Shown here piece by piece: positions 16,192-24,686 of a DNA stretch of 64,000 nucleotides. The position numbers and the translations under genes were made by a program. The DNA is from Sphingomonas sp. SUN039. Lineage in GTDB: Bacteria > Pseudomonadota > Alphaproteobacteria > Sphingomonadales > Sphingomonadaceae. Where the stretch lies: positions 1,780,001 to 1,844,000 of the forward strand of contig NZ_CP096972.1 in the NCBI RefSeq assembly GCF_024758725.1, given 5' to 3'. The notes beneath the pieces are model-generated. The model searched no databases. It had not been told where the DNA came from and saw only the letters and a program-made list of their open reading frames with translations. Position 1 is the first letter of the stretch. Every line of letters begins with the position of its first letter.

Positions 16192-16932
16192 ATGGCAACG
16201 ATCGCGGTCTATTCACTGAAAGGCGGCGTCGGCAAGACGACGCTGGCGGTCAATCTGGCGTGGAGCGCCGCCGTCCAGTCGTCGCGGCGTACCTTGTTGT
16301 GGGACCTCGACCCGCAGGCCGCCTCAAGCTGGCTGCTCGATACCGGCACCAAGGCAAAGGACGCGGCTCAGACCGTCTTTGCCAGGGACGTCAGCCCCAA
16401 AAAGTTGATCGTCCCGACCGCCATCGAGGGCCTCGACCTGCTGCGTGCGGACACGTCGTTGCGCGGGCTCGACCAGTTCTTCTTCGAACTCGGCAAACGC
16501 AAGCGGCTGGCGCGGCTGCTCGGCGATCTCGACAAGACCTACGACCGCATCGTGCTCGACTGCCCGCCGGGTCTCACCGAGACCAGCGAACAGGTGATGC
16601 GCGCCGCCGACCTGATCCTCGTGCCCGTTATCCCCTCGCCGCTGTCGCGCCGCGCCTTGGACGAGGTCATCGCCTATCTCGCCCGCGAACACGGCAAGCA
16701 CGCGCCGATCCTGCCGGTCTATTCGATGGTCGACCGTCGCCGCCTGCTCCACCGCGAGGCCATCGAGCGCGACACCGCCTGGCCCGTCATCCCCATGGCG
16801 AGCGCCGTCGAACAGATGAGTGTCCGCCGCGCACCGGTGGGGACATTCGCGGCGAACTCCCCGGCGGGCGAGGCGTTTGCACGGCTGTGGACGGGGGTCG
16901 AGCGCAAGCTGTCGCGGGTGCGCGCCAAGTGA
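16192..16932 (+). CDS. ParA/MinD-family ATPase
   Basis: 246 residues, with the deviant Walker A box KGGVGKTT at 10-17, Walker B-type VLDCPPG near 122-128, and LWDLDPQ at 37-43 (switch I). Such ATPases pattern or position cellular cargo. No parB or cargo gene is adjacent, so it is an orphan ParA, not a chromosome-segregation pair. The stop overlaps the aat start (GTGA), meaning translation of the two is coupled. Confidence 0.87.
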   Translation: MATIAVYSLKGGVGKTTLAVNLAWSAAVQSSRRTLLWDLDPQAASSWLLDTGTKAKDAAQTVFARDVSPKKLIVPTAIEGLDLLRADTSLRGLDQFFFELGKRKRLARLLGDLDKTYDRIVLDCPPGLTETSEQVMRAADLILVPVIPSPLSRRALDEVIAYLAREHGKHAPILPVYSMVDRRRLLHREAIERDTAWPVIPMASAVEQMSVRRAPVGTFAANSPAGEAFARLWTGVERKLSRVRAK

Positions 16933-17675
16933 GCGCGCCACTCCCGCCGCTCGATCCCGACCTGCTCCTTCGCGCCTATACTGTCGGCGTGTTTCCGATG
17001 GCGGACAGCCGCGATGCGCCTTCGGTTTACTGGGTCGAGCCCAAGACGCGGGCGATCCTGCCACTCGACCATTTTCATCTCTCGAAATCGCTCCGCAAGA
17101 CGCTGCTCTCTGGCCGCTACGAGACCACTGCCAACCGCGATTTCGCCGGTGTCGTAAAGCTCTGCGCCGAAGCGGCGGCAAACCGACCCGACACCTGGAT
17201 CAACGCCCAGATCGAGAGCGCGGTGCAGGTGCTCCACGAACATGGCCATGCCCATTCGGTCGAGACCTGGAAGGACGGGCGGCTCGTCGGCGGACTTTAC
17301 GGCATTTCGCTCGGCGGGGCGTTCTTCGGCGAGTCGATGGTCAGCCGCGCGACCGACGCGTCGAAGGTCGCGCTGGCACATCTCGTCGCGCGGTTGCGGA
17401 CCGGCGGGTTCTCGCTGCTCGATTGCCAGTTCATGACCGACCATCTCGCCTCGCTCGGCGCGGTCGAAGTCAGCCGGTCGGCCTATATGGCGTTGCTCGA
17501 CGCCGCTGTTTCGGGGGCCGTGTCGGCGGCAGGCGCATCCTCGCCGCCCGATTTCGGCGCTCTCGACCGCCTGCCCGACGACGGATCGCCGCCTGCCGCA
17601 TCGCCCGACAGCGTCACCGTGTCGGGGCCGACCTCGGCGTGGCGCATCGTGCAATCCTTGGCCCATACATCGTAA
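16929..17675 (+). CDS. aat: Leucyl/phenylalanyl-tRNA-protein transferase
   Basis: 248 residues. Family blocks: LLLRAYTVGVFPMADSR, YWVEPKTRAILPLD, GRLVGGLYGISLGGAFFGESM, and FSLLDCQFMTDHLASLGA. It adds Leu or Phe to N-terminal Arg/Lys of proteins, marking them for ClpAP (N-degron pathway). The family core ends near residue 190; the last 60 or so residues are a low-complexity Ala/Ser/Pro tail that lies antisense to the end of the DUF2155 gene (193-base overlap). GTG start, coupled to the ParA stop. Confidence 0.93.
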   Translation: MSAPLPPLDPDLLLRAYTVGVFPMADSRDAPSVYWVEPKTRAILPLDHFHLSKSLRKTLLSGRYETTANRDFAGVVKLCAEAAANRPDTWINAQIESAVQVLHEHGHAHSVETWKDGRLVGGLYGISLGGAFFGESMVSRATDASKVALAHLVARLRTGGFSLLDCQFMTDHLASLGAVEVSRSAYMALLDAAVSGAVSAAGASSPPDFGALDRLPDDGSPPAASPDSVTVSGPTSAWRIVQSLAHTS

Positions 17676-18103
17676 ACCGGATGCTCGACGACGTTGAGCG
17701 ACGGCGTTTCCTTATACAGCCAGCCTGAGAACACTTTGCGCCAGTTGTCGCCGGTGGTGTTCTTGACGATCACCTGCACGAACGCGCCGGTCAGCTTGTC
17801 GGCCTCCCAGTCGGCGGTCGATTCGCACGCCTTCAGCTTGACGACGAGGTCGCCGATGCGGACGCCCTGACCGGGTTTCAGCTTCAGGTCGCGCGACAGG
17901 CCGTTACGCTTGTTGAGGATGCCGAGCGTCGCGACGCGCTCGGCCATCGGCGTGTCGCCCTTTTGCGGCTGGACCAGTGTCTCGACCTGGGGGTTGGGTT
18001 TCGGCGCGGGATCGGCAGGCGCGGCCAGATTGCCGATCATCGGCGCGGCCACCGCCACACCGACCGCGGCAAGAACGACACCGATGACCGCCGCCCGCTT
18101 CAT
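17483..18103 (-). CDS. DUF2155 domain-containing exported protein
   Basis: 206 residues: signal peptide (1-20, VIGVVLAAVGVAVAA), a proline-rich linker, then the DUF2155 core (about 50-150) with ATLGILNKRNGLSRDLKLKPG, KACESTADWEADK, FSGWLYKETPSLNVVEHPVYDVW and KDC. In alphaproteobacteria this gene stands next to NDUFA12 and aat, as here; its function is unknown but envelope-related. The C-terminal tail (about 150-206) is Ser/Ala/Pro-rich and overlaps the aat tail on the other strand. One base separates it from the NDUFA12-like gene. Confidence 0.88.
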   Translation of the reverse strand: MKRAAVIGVVLAAVGVAVAAPMIGNLAAPADPAPKPNPQVETLVQPQKGDTPMAERVATLGILNKRNGLSRDLKLKPGQGVRIGDLVVKLKACESTADWEADKLTGAFVQVIVKNTTGDNWRKVFSGWLYKETPSLNVVEHPVYDVWAKDCTMRHAEVGPDTVTLSGDAAGGDPSSGRRSRAPKSGGEDAPAADTAPETAASSNAI

Positions 18104-18104
18104 G

Positions 18105-18509
18105 TCAGACGGCGTCCGGCGTCCAGGCTTCGTAATCGCCCGTCGCGGGCGCACGCTTGCCGCCCGATTCGAGCGCGCCTGCCGGACGATAGGCCGCAGC
18201 GGTACCGGTCAGATTAGGCTTGGCCTCTTTTTCCCAGCGGCGCGGCGGCGGCAGGCTGGAGTCGGGCAGATCGTCGACCTGGTGGTGCAGCCAGCCATGC
18301 CATTCGGGCGGAACCCGGCTGGCGTCGTTCGCGCCCTTGTAGAGCACATAGCGCCGGGGAATGCCGTTCATGTCGGGCTTACCCTCGAAATAGACATTAC
18401 CGGCGGCGTCGGCACCCATGCGCCGGTTCGACCGGATGCCGAGGCGATGCGTCAGCGCGGCCCCGTCCCACCAAGTAGCCCAGCCGAGAAGCGTTCCGAA
18501 AATGCCCAT
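18105..18509 (-). CDS. NADH dehydrogenase accessory subunit, NDUFA12 family
   Basis: 134 residues. Typical family segments: WATWWDGAALTHRLGIR, GNVYFEGK, GIPRRYVLYKGANDASRVPPEWHGWLH, ending with the proline-rich NLTGTAAAYRP. It is the bacterial counterpart of the mitochondrial complex I supernumerary subunit B17.2, limited to alphaproteobacteria, and supports assembly of respiratory complex I at the inner membrane. The start at 18509 gives the expected N-terminus. It is followed after one base by the DUF2155 gene. Confidence 0.94.
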   Translation of the reverse strand: MGIFGTLLGWATWWDGAALTHRLGIRSNRRMGADAAGNVYFEGKPDMNGIPRRYVLYKGANDASRVPPEWHGWLHHQVDDLPDSSLPPPRRWEKEAKPNLTGTAAAYRPAGALESGGKRAPATGDYEAWTPDAV

Positions 18510-18528
18510 GCGGACGCCGCTTAGCTAT

Positions 18529-18996
18529 TCAGCGCTTGTCCGTCCACACTACCTTGTCGTCTTCATTGATGCCGAGTTCGGCGGCGCGACCGCCCGCAAT
18601 CTCGAGCACTGCCGCCACCGGTTCGCCCGATGAGACCGGGGCCAGCGAATAGGGTACTGTCTCCGCCGCAATCCGCGCAATCGTCCCGTCGGCACGGATG
18701 AAGATCATGTCGAGCGGGATAACCGTGTTCTTCATCCAGAAGCTCGCCATACGCGGCGGGTCCATCGGAAAGATCATGCCCTGATCGGGGGCAAGGTGGC
18801 TGCGGAACATCAGGCCGCGTTCCTGCTGCGCCTCGGTTCGCGCGACCTCGATATGGAAGACATGGCTTTTGGCAGCCGTCGTAATCGTCAGTGAAGCAGC
18901 CGAGGCCGATGCCGTCCTTGCCGCCGCGTCGCTGCCCGCGCCACTGCACCCCGTTACCGCGAGCACCAGCAGCACGCTCGACAAGACTATACGCAT
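18529..18996 (-). CDS. DUF192 lipoprotein
   Basis: 155 residues. Lipoprotein signal with lipobox VTGC (cysteine 17). DUF192 core: VARTEAQQERGLMFRSHL, GMIFPMDPPRMASFWMKNTVIPLDMIFI, and VLEIAGGRAAELGI. The family is small, one-domain and of unknown function, common next to cold-shock genes in sphingomonads. Its start overlaps the stop of the cold-shock gene by one base (TAATG), so the two are co-translated. Confidence 0.9.
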   Translation of the reverse strand: MRIVLSSVLLVLAVTGCSGAGSDAAARTASASAASLTITTAAKSHVFHIEVARTEAQQERGLMFRSHLAPDQGMIFPMDPPRMASFWMKNTVIPLDMIFIRADGTIARIAAETVPYSLAPVSSGEPVAAVLEIAGGRAAELGINEDDKVVWTDKR

Positions 18997-19556
18997 TACC
19001 CAGGCTCCACCTCGACCACCAACGGCCCCTTCTGCCCCGCCGCAATGCGGGCGCGCAAGGTCTGCTCGGGCACGACGTCGGTGAACCCGGCACGCCTTAA
19101 CGTTTCCATGTGGAGAAAAATGTCTTCGCTTGCCCCCGACCTGACGACGAAGCCATAGCCCTTCAACCGGTTGAACCACTTGACCTCGACCTCTTCGGGC
19201 GGGCCTGCATGTTCCAGCAACGCTTGCGGATCGCCTCGCCCCCGCCGTTCAGCAGCACGGATGTCCGCATCGGGGCCAGTCGCGGTCGTCAGGTCGATCG
19301 ACACGACTTTCGATGCCTGCCAGCCGCGTCCCGTTTCGATCGCATCGAGCACAACGCCTGCGCCATCGGGCAAAGTCCGCCGGTCGTGTTCGCGAAGGAG
19401 CGAGAAATGGACAAGTACATCGCCGATTTCGGTGACGGCAAAACCGAAGCCTCGGGTGGAGTCGAACCATTTGACCAGACCGGCACAGCGCGTTGCGCCG
19501 TCGTCGGGCATACCCGACTCCGTTTGTCCGTCCCGATCCGCTGGACCAGTCTCCAT
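18996..19556 (-). CDS. Cold-shock protein with two cold-shock domains
   Basis: 186 residues with two OB-fold cold-shock domains: about 26-92 (VKWFDSTRGFGFAV, DVLVHFSLL) and about 122-186 (VKWFNRLKGYGFVV, DIFLHMETL). Both keep RNP-1- and RNP-2-like motifs, so both can bind RNA or single-stranded DNA. A charged linker joins them. Double-domain proteins of about 150-200 residues are usual in alphaproteobacteria. The 62 bases before it to recX contain no hairpin of note. Confidence 0.93.
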   Translation of the reverse strand: METGPADRDGQTESGMPDDGATRCAGLVKWFDSTRGFGFAVTEIGDVLVHFSLLREHDRRTLPDGAGVVLDAIETGRGWQASKVVSIDLTTATGPDADIRAAERRGRGDPQALLEHAGPPEEVEVKWFNRLKGYGFVVRSGASEDIFLHMETLRRAGFTDVVPEQTLRARIAAGQKGPLVVEVEPG

Positions 19557-19618
19557 CGCGCTTCCACCCCGGCACTCGTATACGGCTCGCCACCTTTGGT
19601 AACAATATGCCGCATTTC

Positions 19619-20149
19619 CTAAATTTGGTCTTCGACGTCTTCGATGGGGACACTACGGACGAAATGTCCGGCAAGTTCAGCGCTATGACCGGCGCGGATC
19701 ATCGCGGCGAACTGGCGGCGTGCCGTCGCGCTGTCGACCGGTTCGGTGCCGAACATGCCGATACGCCGCTTTCGGGCGTAAGTCCGGGCACTTTCATACG
19801 CCGAGTCGGCGTCAGGGCGCAGTGTTTCTGCGATATCGCGGGCAACACCCGATTTATGCAGCGCAGACGCGACGCGGCGAAACCCGTATCCGCGCCGTGC
19901 CAGCGAACGCGATTTGGTTTCGGCAAACGCGGCATCGTCGACATAACCGGCCCCGACGCACCGCGCGACGATCTCGGCAACGGGCGGGACCGTCTCGTCG
20001 GCCCAACCCCGTTCGCCGATCTTGCGGGCAAGGTAGGTGCGCAGCTTTGCCTCGGTCGTTGCATAGCGCCCGACATAGCGGATCGCGAGCGCCTGAAGCG
20101 TCGACGGATCGAGGGGGCGCGGGGGCCGGGCTGATCTGCTCTGCGGCAC
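19619..20149 (-). CDS. recX: RecX family regulatory protein
   Basis: 176 residues in the RecX pattern: ALAIRYVGRYATTEAKLRTYL, VARCVGAGYVDDAAFAETK, SLARRGYGFRRVASALHKSGV. RecX binds RecA filaments and limits their activity; recA is not in the window. GTG at 20149 is the likely start, but only 12 bases would separate it from the divergent acyl-AMP ligase start, so the true start of one of them may be further in. Most of the open frame that continues upstream is antisense to the ligase gene and not real. Confidence 0.88.
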   Translation of the reverse strand: MPQSRSARPPRPLDPSTLQALAIRYVGRYATTEAKLRTYLARKIGERGWADETVPPVAEIVARCVGAGYVDDAAFAETKSRSLARRGYGFRRVASALHKSGVARDIAETLRPDADSAYESARTYARKRRIGMFGTEPVDSATARRQFAAMIRAGHSAELAGHFVRSVPIEDVEDQI

Positions 20150-20161
20150 AGCGCCGTTTTT

Positions 20162-21988
20162 GTGCCACAGTCGAACCGGAATGAGAACCGTGCGTTGAGC
20201 AGTTCCAAGACAGTCGCAACCGGAGCGAAAAGATTGCCCGATACCGCCGAAGCGCCGATTCCGATCACGCGCGCCCCTACACCCAGCGACGACGGGCGTC
20301 CCCGGCGATTTGCCGATTTCGCGACGCTGAGCGATGCACTCGACTTTGCGGCCGAGGGGGCGACAGGACTTAATTTCCACGATCCGCGCGGCAATCTGGT
20401 GCGTGCATATCCCTACAGCGAGCTGCGCGACGATGCCCGTGCCATGGCGGCGCGGCTGGTCGCTTATGGTATCGCGCCGCGCGACCGGGTGGCACTGATC
20501 GCCGAAACCGGCCCCGAATTTGCGGCATTGTTCTTCGGCTGCATCTATATGGGCGCATGGCCGGTGCCGCTGCCGTTGCCGACCTCGTTCGGCGGGCGCG
20601 ACGCCTTTGTCGATCAGCTTGCCGTCCAGATGAAAAGCGCCGAGCCGGTCGTGCTGTTCCATCCCGCCGAACTCGACGCGATGGCGGGCGACGCCGCCCG
20701 GGCTGCGGGAACACGCGCCATCGGCTGGGACGATTTCGCGGCGCGACCCGCTCCGACATTCGTTGCTCATAACGCGCAACCCGATGACATTGCCTATCTG
20801 CAATATTCGAGCGGATCGACGCGTTTCCCGCACGGTGTCGTCATTACCCACCATGCGCTGCTCAATAACCTCGCGGCGCATTCGCACGGGATGGAAGTCG
20901 TGCCGGGCGACCGCTGCGTGTCGTGGCTGCCTTGGTATCACGACATGGGGCTGGTCGGCTGCCTGTTGTCGCCGGTCGCGAACCAAGTGTCGGCGGATTA
21001 CCTCAAGACCGAGGATTTCGCACGACGTCCGCTGGCGTGGCTCGATCTGATCAGCCGCAATCCCGGCACGACGCTCAGCTATTCGCCGACTTTCGGTTAC
21101 GACATCTGCGCGCGGCGCATCTCGTCGCAGTCGCACATCGCCGACCGGCTCGACCTGTCGCGCTGGCGCGTGGCGGGCAATGGCGCCGACATGATCCGGC
21201 CTGACGTCATGCAGGCCTTCGTCGATGCATTCGCACCCGCCGGGTTCAAGGCGTCGGCGTTTCTGCCCAGCTACGGCCTTGCCGAGGCCACGCTGGCGGT
21301 GTCGATCATGCCGCCGGGCGAAGGGATCGTCGTCGAGCTGGTCGAGGAGACCGACCTGTCGGGCGTGCCCGAGGACGGAAAGCGCCCGCAACGCTACCGG
21401 GCGATCGTCAACTGCGGCAAACCCGCACGCGACATGGCCATCGAAATCCGCGAGGAGGACGGCACGCCGCTGCCGGAGCGCGCGGTCGGCAAAGTCTGGT
21501 GTGCCGGCCCCTCGATCATGCAAGGCTATTTCCGCGACGAGGTGTCGACCGTCGCCTGCATGAAGGACGGTTGGCTCGATACCGGTGACATGGGCTATCT
21601 CAGCGACGGCTATGTCTACATCGTTGGTCGCGCCAAGGACATGATCATCGTCAACGGCAAGAACCACTGGCCGCAGGACATCGAATGGGCGGTCGAGCAG
21701 CTGCCCGGGTTCAAACCCGGCGATATCGCGGCGTTTGCCATTACGACCCCCGGAGGCGAAGAGACGCCCGCCGTGCTCGTCCAGTGCCGCACCACCGACG
21801 ACGAGGAACGCACCCGGCTGCGCGATGCGATCCGTGAAAAGGTGCGCGGGATTACCGGCATGAACTGCGTGGTCGAACTTGTGCCGCCGCGCACCCTGCC
21901 CCGCACGAGTTCGGGCAAGCTGAGCCGAGCAAAGGCGCGCAATCTTTACCTGTCCGGCGAGATTCAGCCTTACGCACTGGCGGCCTGA
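20162..21988 (+). CDS. Fatty acyl-AMP ligase
   Basis: 608 residues of the adenylate-forming (ANL) superfamily. ATP motif YLQYSSGSTRFPHGVVITH near 217-235, WLPWYHDMGLVG, LPSYGLAEATLAVS, DTGDMGYLSDG, and the C-terminal lysine in PRTSSGKLSR. The pattern matches fatty acyl-AMP ligases, which pass acyl-AMP to an acyl carrier protein, more than acyl-CoA synthetases. Substrate and partner carrier are not in the window. The GTG start at 20162 is doubtful; TTG at 20195 or a later codon could be the real one. Stand-alone gene. Confidence 0.9.
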   Translation: MPQSNRNENRALSSSKTVATGAKRLPDTAEAPIPITRAPTPSDDGRPRRFADFATLSDALDFAAEGATGLNFHDPRGNLVRAYPYSELRDDARAMAARLVAYGIAPRDRVALIAETGPEFAALFFGCIYMGAWPVPLPLPTSFGGRDAFVDQLAVQMKSAEPVVLFHPAELDAMAGDAARAAGTRAIGWDDFAARPAPTFVAHNAQPDDIAYLQYSSGSTRFPHGVVITHHALLNNLAAHSHGMEVVPGDRCVSWLPWYHDMGLVGCLLSPVANQVSADYLKTEDFARRPLAWLDLISRNPGTTLSYSPTFGYDICARRISSQSHIADRLDLSRWRVAGNGADMIRPDVMQAFVDAFAPAGFKASAFLPSYGLAEATLAVSIMPPGEGIVVELVEETDLSGVPEDGKRPQRYRAIVNCGKPARDMAIEIREEDGTPLPERAVGKVWCAGPSIMQGYFRDEVSTVACMKDGWLDTGDMGYLSDGYVYIVGRAKDMIIVNGKNHWPQDIEWAVEQLPGFKPGDIAAFAITTPGGEETPAVLVQCRTTDDEERTRLRDAIREKVRGITGMNCVVELVPPRTLPRTSSGKLSRAKARNLYLSGEIQPYALAA

Positions 21989-22051
21989 CCAAAGGATATT
22001 AGGCGTCCGCTCGGTTACCGAACGCTAATAGGTTGTCCCTATGACGGTGGG

Positions 22052-24406
22052 GTGAAAAAGAAATCGCCTCCGCTGACCGAATCGGTAGCACCGGTTATCG
22101 ACTGGGCAACCGTCCTGGGGTTCAAAGAGCCGAGCGGCTTCGACTGGGGACGGGTGCGGGGTGCCCAGCTGGACGTGGTGCATCAACTTGCCACGGCCCG
22201 CATGGTTGTCGCGCTAGCCGCAATTGCGACGATCGTCGTCGCCGTGATGGGCCATGCCCCCACGGCGTATATCTATGGCTGGGCCTTGGGCTTCGGCACA
22301 TTGGTCGCCATGGCGGGCTATCCCAAATTACGTCACCGCGGGTTTACCGTCCAGACCGCAACCCGGGCCGAGCTCCAGTATGAAACCATCTGGTCCACCC
22401 TGATGGGACTGGGATGGAGCGCGGCATTCGTCCTGTTCGCCCCGCACGCCAGTGCACCGCAGTTGCTGGTCCTGTGGGCGGTAATGACGGCAATCATGGC
22501 CGGGTGCGCTTTTGCGCTGTCGGCAGTACCGCTCGCAACCTCGATTTTCCTGCTGATCGTCGGCAGTTCGGTCGCCTTTGCCATGTGGCAACTCGACCTG
22601 AAACTGGTCAGCGGCATCGCGGCCCTGTTTACCGGCGGATTCGTCGGCGCTTGCCTGCATGCAGGGCGCACCTTCGTCCTCCACGAATCCGCCGAGCTGT
22701 CGCTTGCCGAAAAGAACGAAGTGGTGAGCCTGTTGTTGCGCGAATTCGACGACTCGGGCGGCGACTGGATGTGGCAGACCGACGCGGCAAAATGCCTGAC
22801 GCACGTCAGTCCGCGCTTTGCCTATGCTCTCGGGGTCGAGAGCGACGTACTCGAATCCAAGCCGCTGCTCCAGATTCTGGCAGGGGAAACCTGGGAGGCG
22901 GGCAATTTCTCCGCCGGCCTGCGCGAGCTTGCCGAAAAACTGAAGCGGCGTGAAAGCTTTTCCGACCTGATCCTTCCCGTCACCATCGGCGGTGAATCGC
23001 ATTTCTGGGAAATGTCGGCCTCGCCGCGCTATGACGAACGCGGATCGTTCCTCGGCTTTCGCGGCGTCGGGTCCGACGTTACCGCCCAGCGGCGCTCGGC
23101 GGACAAGATCAACCACATGGCGCGTTTCGACACGCTCACCGGCCTGCCCAACCGCCTGCAAGTCACCGAGGCGCTGGGCGAAGCCATGGCCGAAACCGAA
23201 CGCTGGCGCACGCGCTGTGCATTCATGATGATCGATCTCGACCGGTTCAAGGCGGTCAACGATACGCTCGGTCATCCCATCGGCGACCGGCTGCTCACGC
23301 GGGTTGCCGAACGGTTGCAGAGCCTGATGGACGACAAGAACATGTGCGGGCGGCTGGGCGGCGACGAGTTCGGCGTGGTCGTGCGCGACGTCGCCGATTC
23401 GGCCAAGCTGACGCGGCTCGCCCGCAATATCATCGAAACATTGTCGAAGCCCTATGAGGTCGACCAGCACACGCTGTACATCGGCGCCTCGGTCGGCACG
23501 GCCATCGGCCCGCGCGACGGGCGGTCGGTCGAAATGCTGATCCGTTCGGCAGACCTCGCGCTCTACCGCTCGAAGGACGAGGGCGGCGGCGCGCATAATC
23601 CCTATGAGCCGCAGCTCCATGCCCATGCCGAGGAACGCCGCGTTCTCGAGATCGCGCTGCGCCAGGCCCTCGAAAAGAGCCAGTTCCACATCCACTACCA
23701 GCCCGTCGTCAGTGCCGATGGCGGTGTGATCGAAGGGTTCGAGGCGCTGCTGCGCTGGCAGCATCCCGAACTCGGCAATGTCAGCCCGGCGCGGTTCGTG
23801 CCGGTCGCCGAGGAAGCGCGGCTGATCGCGCCGATCGGTGAATGGGTGCTACGCTCCGCCTGCGAAGAGGCGATGCGCTGGCCCGATACGGTGCGGGTCG
23901 CGGTCAATGTTTCTGCCGAGCAGCTGACCGACCCCAACTTCGTGACGTCGGTGGTATCGTCGCTTGCCCACAGCCGCCTGCCCGCGCACCGCCTCGAACT
24001 CGAGGTCACCGAAAGCGTATTCATGCGCGAAGGAACGGGTGCCATTGCCGTGCTCGAACAGCTGCTGAAACTCGGTATCCGCCTCGCGCTCGACGATTTC
24101 GGCACGGGCTATTCGTCGCTCGGCTATCTGTCGAAGACGAAATTTTCGACGATCAAGGTCGATCGCAGCTTCGTCCAGGGGGCTGCCAAGAACGTCCCCG
24201 AGGCGCTGGCGATCATCCGCGCCGTCGTTGCGATGGCCGACAGCCTCGGCATGAGCACCACGGCCGAAGGGGTCGAGACCGACGCAGAATACCAGCTCGT
24301 CCGGCGCCTCGGGTGCCGCAAGGTTCAGGGGTATCTGTTCGGCCGCCCGATGGCGCCCGCCGACGCCCGCGCCTTGTTCGAAACCGCAAAACGCCAAGTC
24401 GCCTGA
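22052..24406 (+). CDS. Membrane GGDEF-EAL cyclic-di-GMP protein with PAS domain
   Basis: 784 residues. About six membrane helices (residues 45-215), a PAS-like segment (about 225-345), a GGDEF domain (GGDEF at 436-440, no RxxD inhibitory site before it), and an EAL domain (EALLRW near 564, DDFGTGYSSLGYL, KVDRSFV, intact acidic residues). Both catalytic motifs are intact, so it could make and break c-di-GMP; in such hybrids one activity usually dominates. GTG start with GGTGGGG just before. Single-gene unit in front of tRNA-Trp. Confidence 0.94.
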   Translation: MKKKSPPLTESVAPVIDWATVLGFKEPSGFDWGRVRGAQLDVVHQLATARMVVALAAIATIVVAVMGHAPTAYIYGWALGFGTLVAMAGYPKLRHRGFTVQTATRAELQYETIWSTLMGLGWSAAFVLFAPHASAPQLLVLWAVMTAIMAGCAFALSAVPLATSIFLLIVGSSVAFAMWQLDLKLVSGIAALFTGGFVGACLHAGRTFVLHESAELSLAEKNEVVSLLLREFDDSGGDWMWQTDAAKCLTHVSPRFAYALGVESDVLESKPLLQILAGETWEAGNFSAGLRELAEKLKRRESFSDLILPVTIGGESHFWEMSASPRYDERGSFLGFRGVGSDVTAQRRSADKINHMARFDTLTGLPNRLQVTEALGEAMAETERWRTRCAFMMIDLDRFKAVNDTLGHPIGDRLLTRVAERLQSLMDDKNMCGRLGGDEFGVVVRDVADSAKLTRLARNIIETLSKPYEVDQHTLYIGASVGTAIGPRDGRSVEMLIRSADLALYRSKDEGGGAHNPYEPQLHAHAEERRVLEIALRQALEKSQFHIHYQPVVSADGGVIEGFEALLRWQHPELGNVSPARFVPVAEEARLIAPIGEWVLRSACEEAMRWPDTVRVAVNVSAEQLTDPNFVTSVVSSLAHSRLPAHRLELEVTESVFMREGTGAIAVLEQLLKLGIRLALDDFGTGYSSLGYLSKTKFSTIKVDRSFVQGAAKNVPEALAIIRAVVAMADSLGMSTTAEGVETDAEYQLVRRLGCRKVQGYLFGRPMAPADARALFETAKRQVA

Positions 24407-24470
24407 AAACAGGACCGAGGGCGCCATTGCGCGCCGTGCTGCTCGACGTTATGGGCACGGTCACGGCTGC

Positions 24471-24547
24471 AGGGGTGTAGCTCAGCTGGTTAGAGCGTCG
24501 GTCTCCAAAACCGAAGGCCCTCGGTTCGAGTCCGAGCTCCCCTGCCA
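24471..24547 (+). tRNA. tRNA-Trp (anticodon CCA)
   Basis: 77 nt with the encoded CCA end. Acceptor AGGGGTG / CTCCCCT, D stem GCTC/GAGC, anticodon stem TCGGT/ACCGA with loop CTCCAAA, T stem CTCGG/CCGAG with TTCGAGT loop. One U-U mismatch is seen at the sixth acceptor pair (AGGGGT- against CTCCCC-). In many bacteria tRNA-Trp lies just before secE-nusG; here 6 kb of other genes intervene. Confidence 0.97.
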
Positions 24548-24559
24548 AGCCGAAGGCGG

Positions 24560-24584
24560 CCGCGAATAGCGACGCTATTCGCGG
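24560..24584. repeat. Perfect 11-bp hairpin after tRNA-Trp
   Basis: CCGCGAATAGC (24560-24570), GAC loop, GCTATTCGCGG (24574-24584). No T-run follows. It could stop transcription, guide 3' processing, or be a dispersed palindrome inserted 12 bases after the tRNA. Confidence 0.7.
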
Positions 24585-24686
24585 ACTCGCCGAACGGCCG
24601 GACGGCGCGCAGCGACCGACGACACGGGCTTTGCCCATGGCCCTACCCCCGCTACCGTGATCCAAATTTCGGAGCACCCCCGCCAC

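Noticed and set aside
16192-16932. ParA gene as part of a plasmid partition set
   Set aside because: No parB or centromere-like repeats nearby; coupled to aat on a chromosomal block.
19619-21667. 682-codon minus-strand frame including recX
   Set aside because: Only the last 176 residues match RecX; the rest is antisense to the acyl-AMP ligase.
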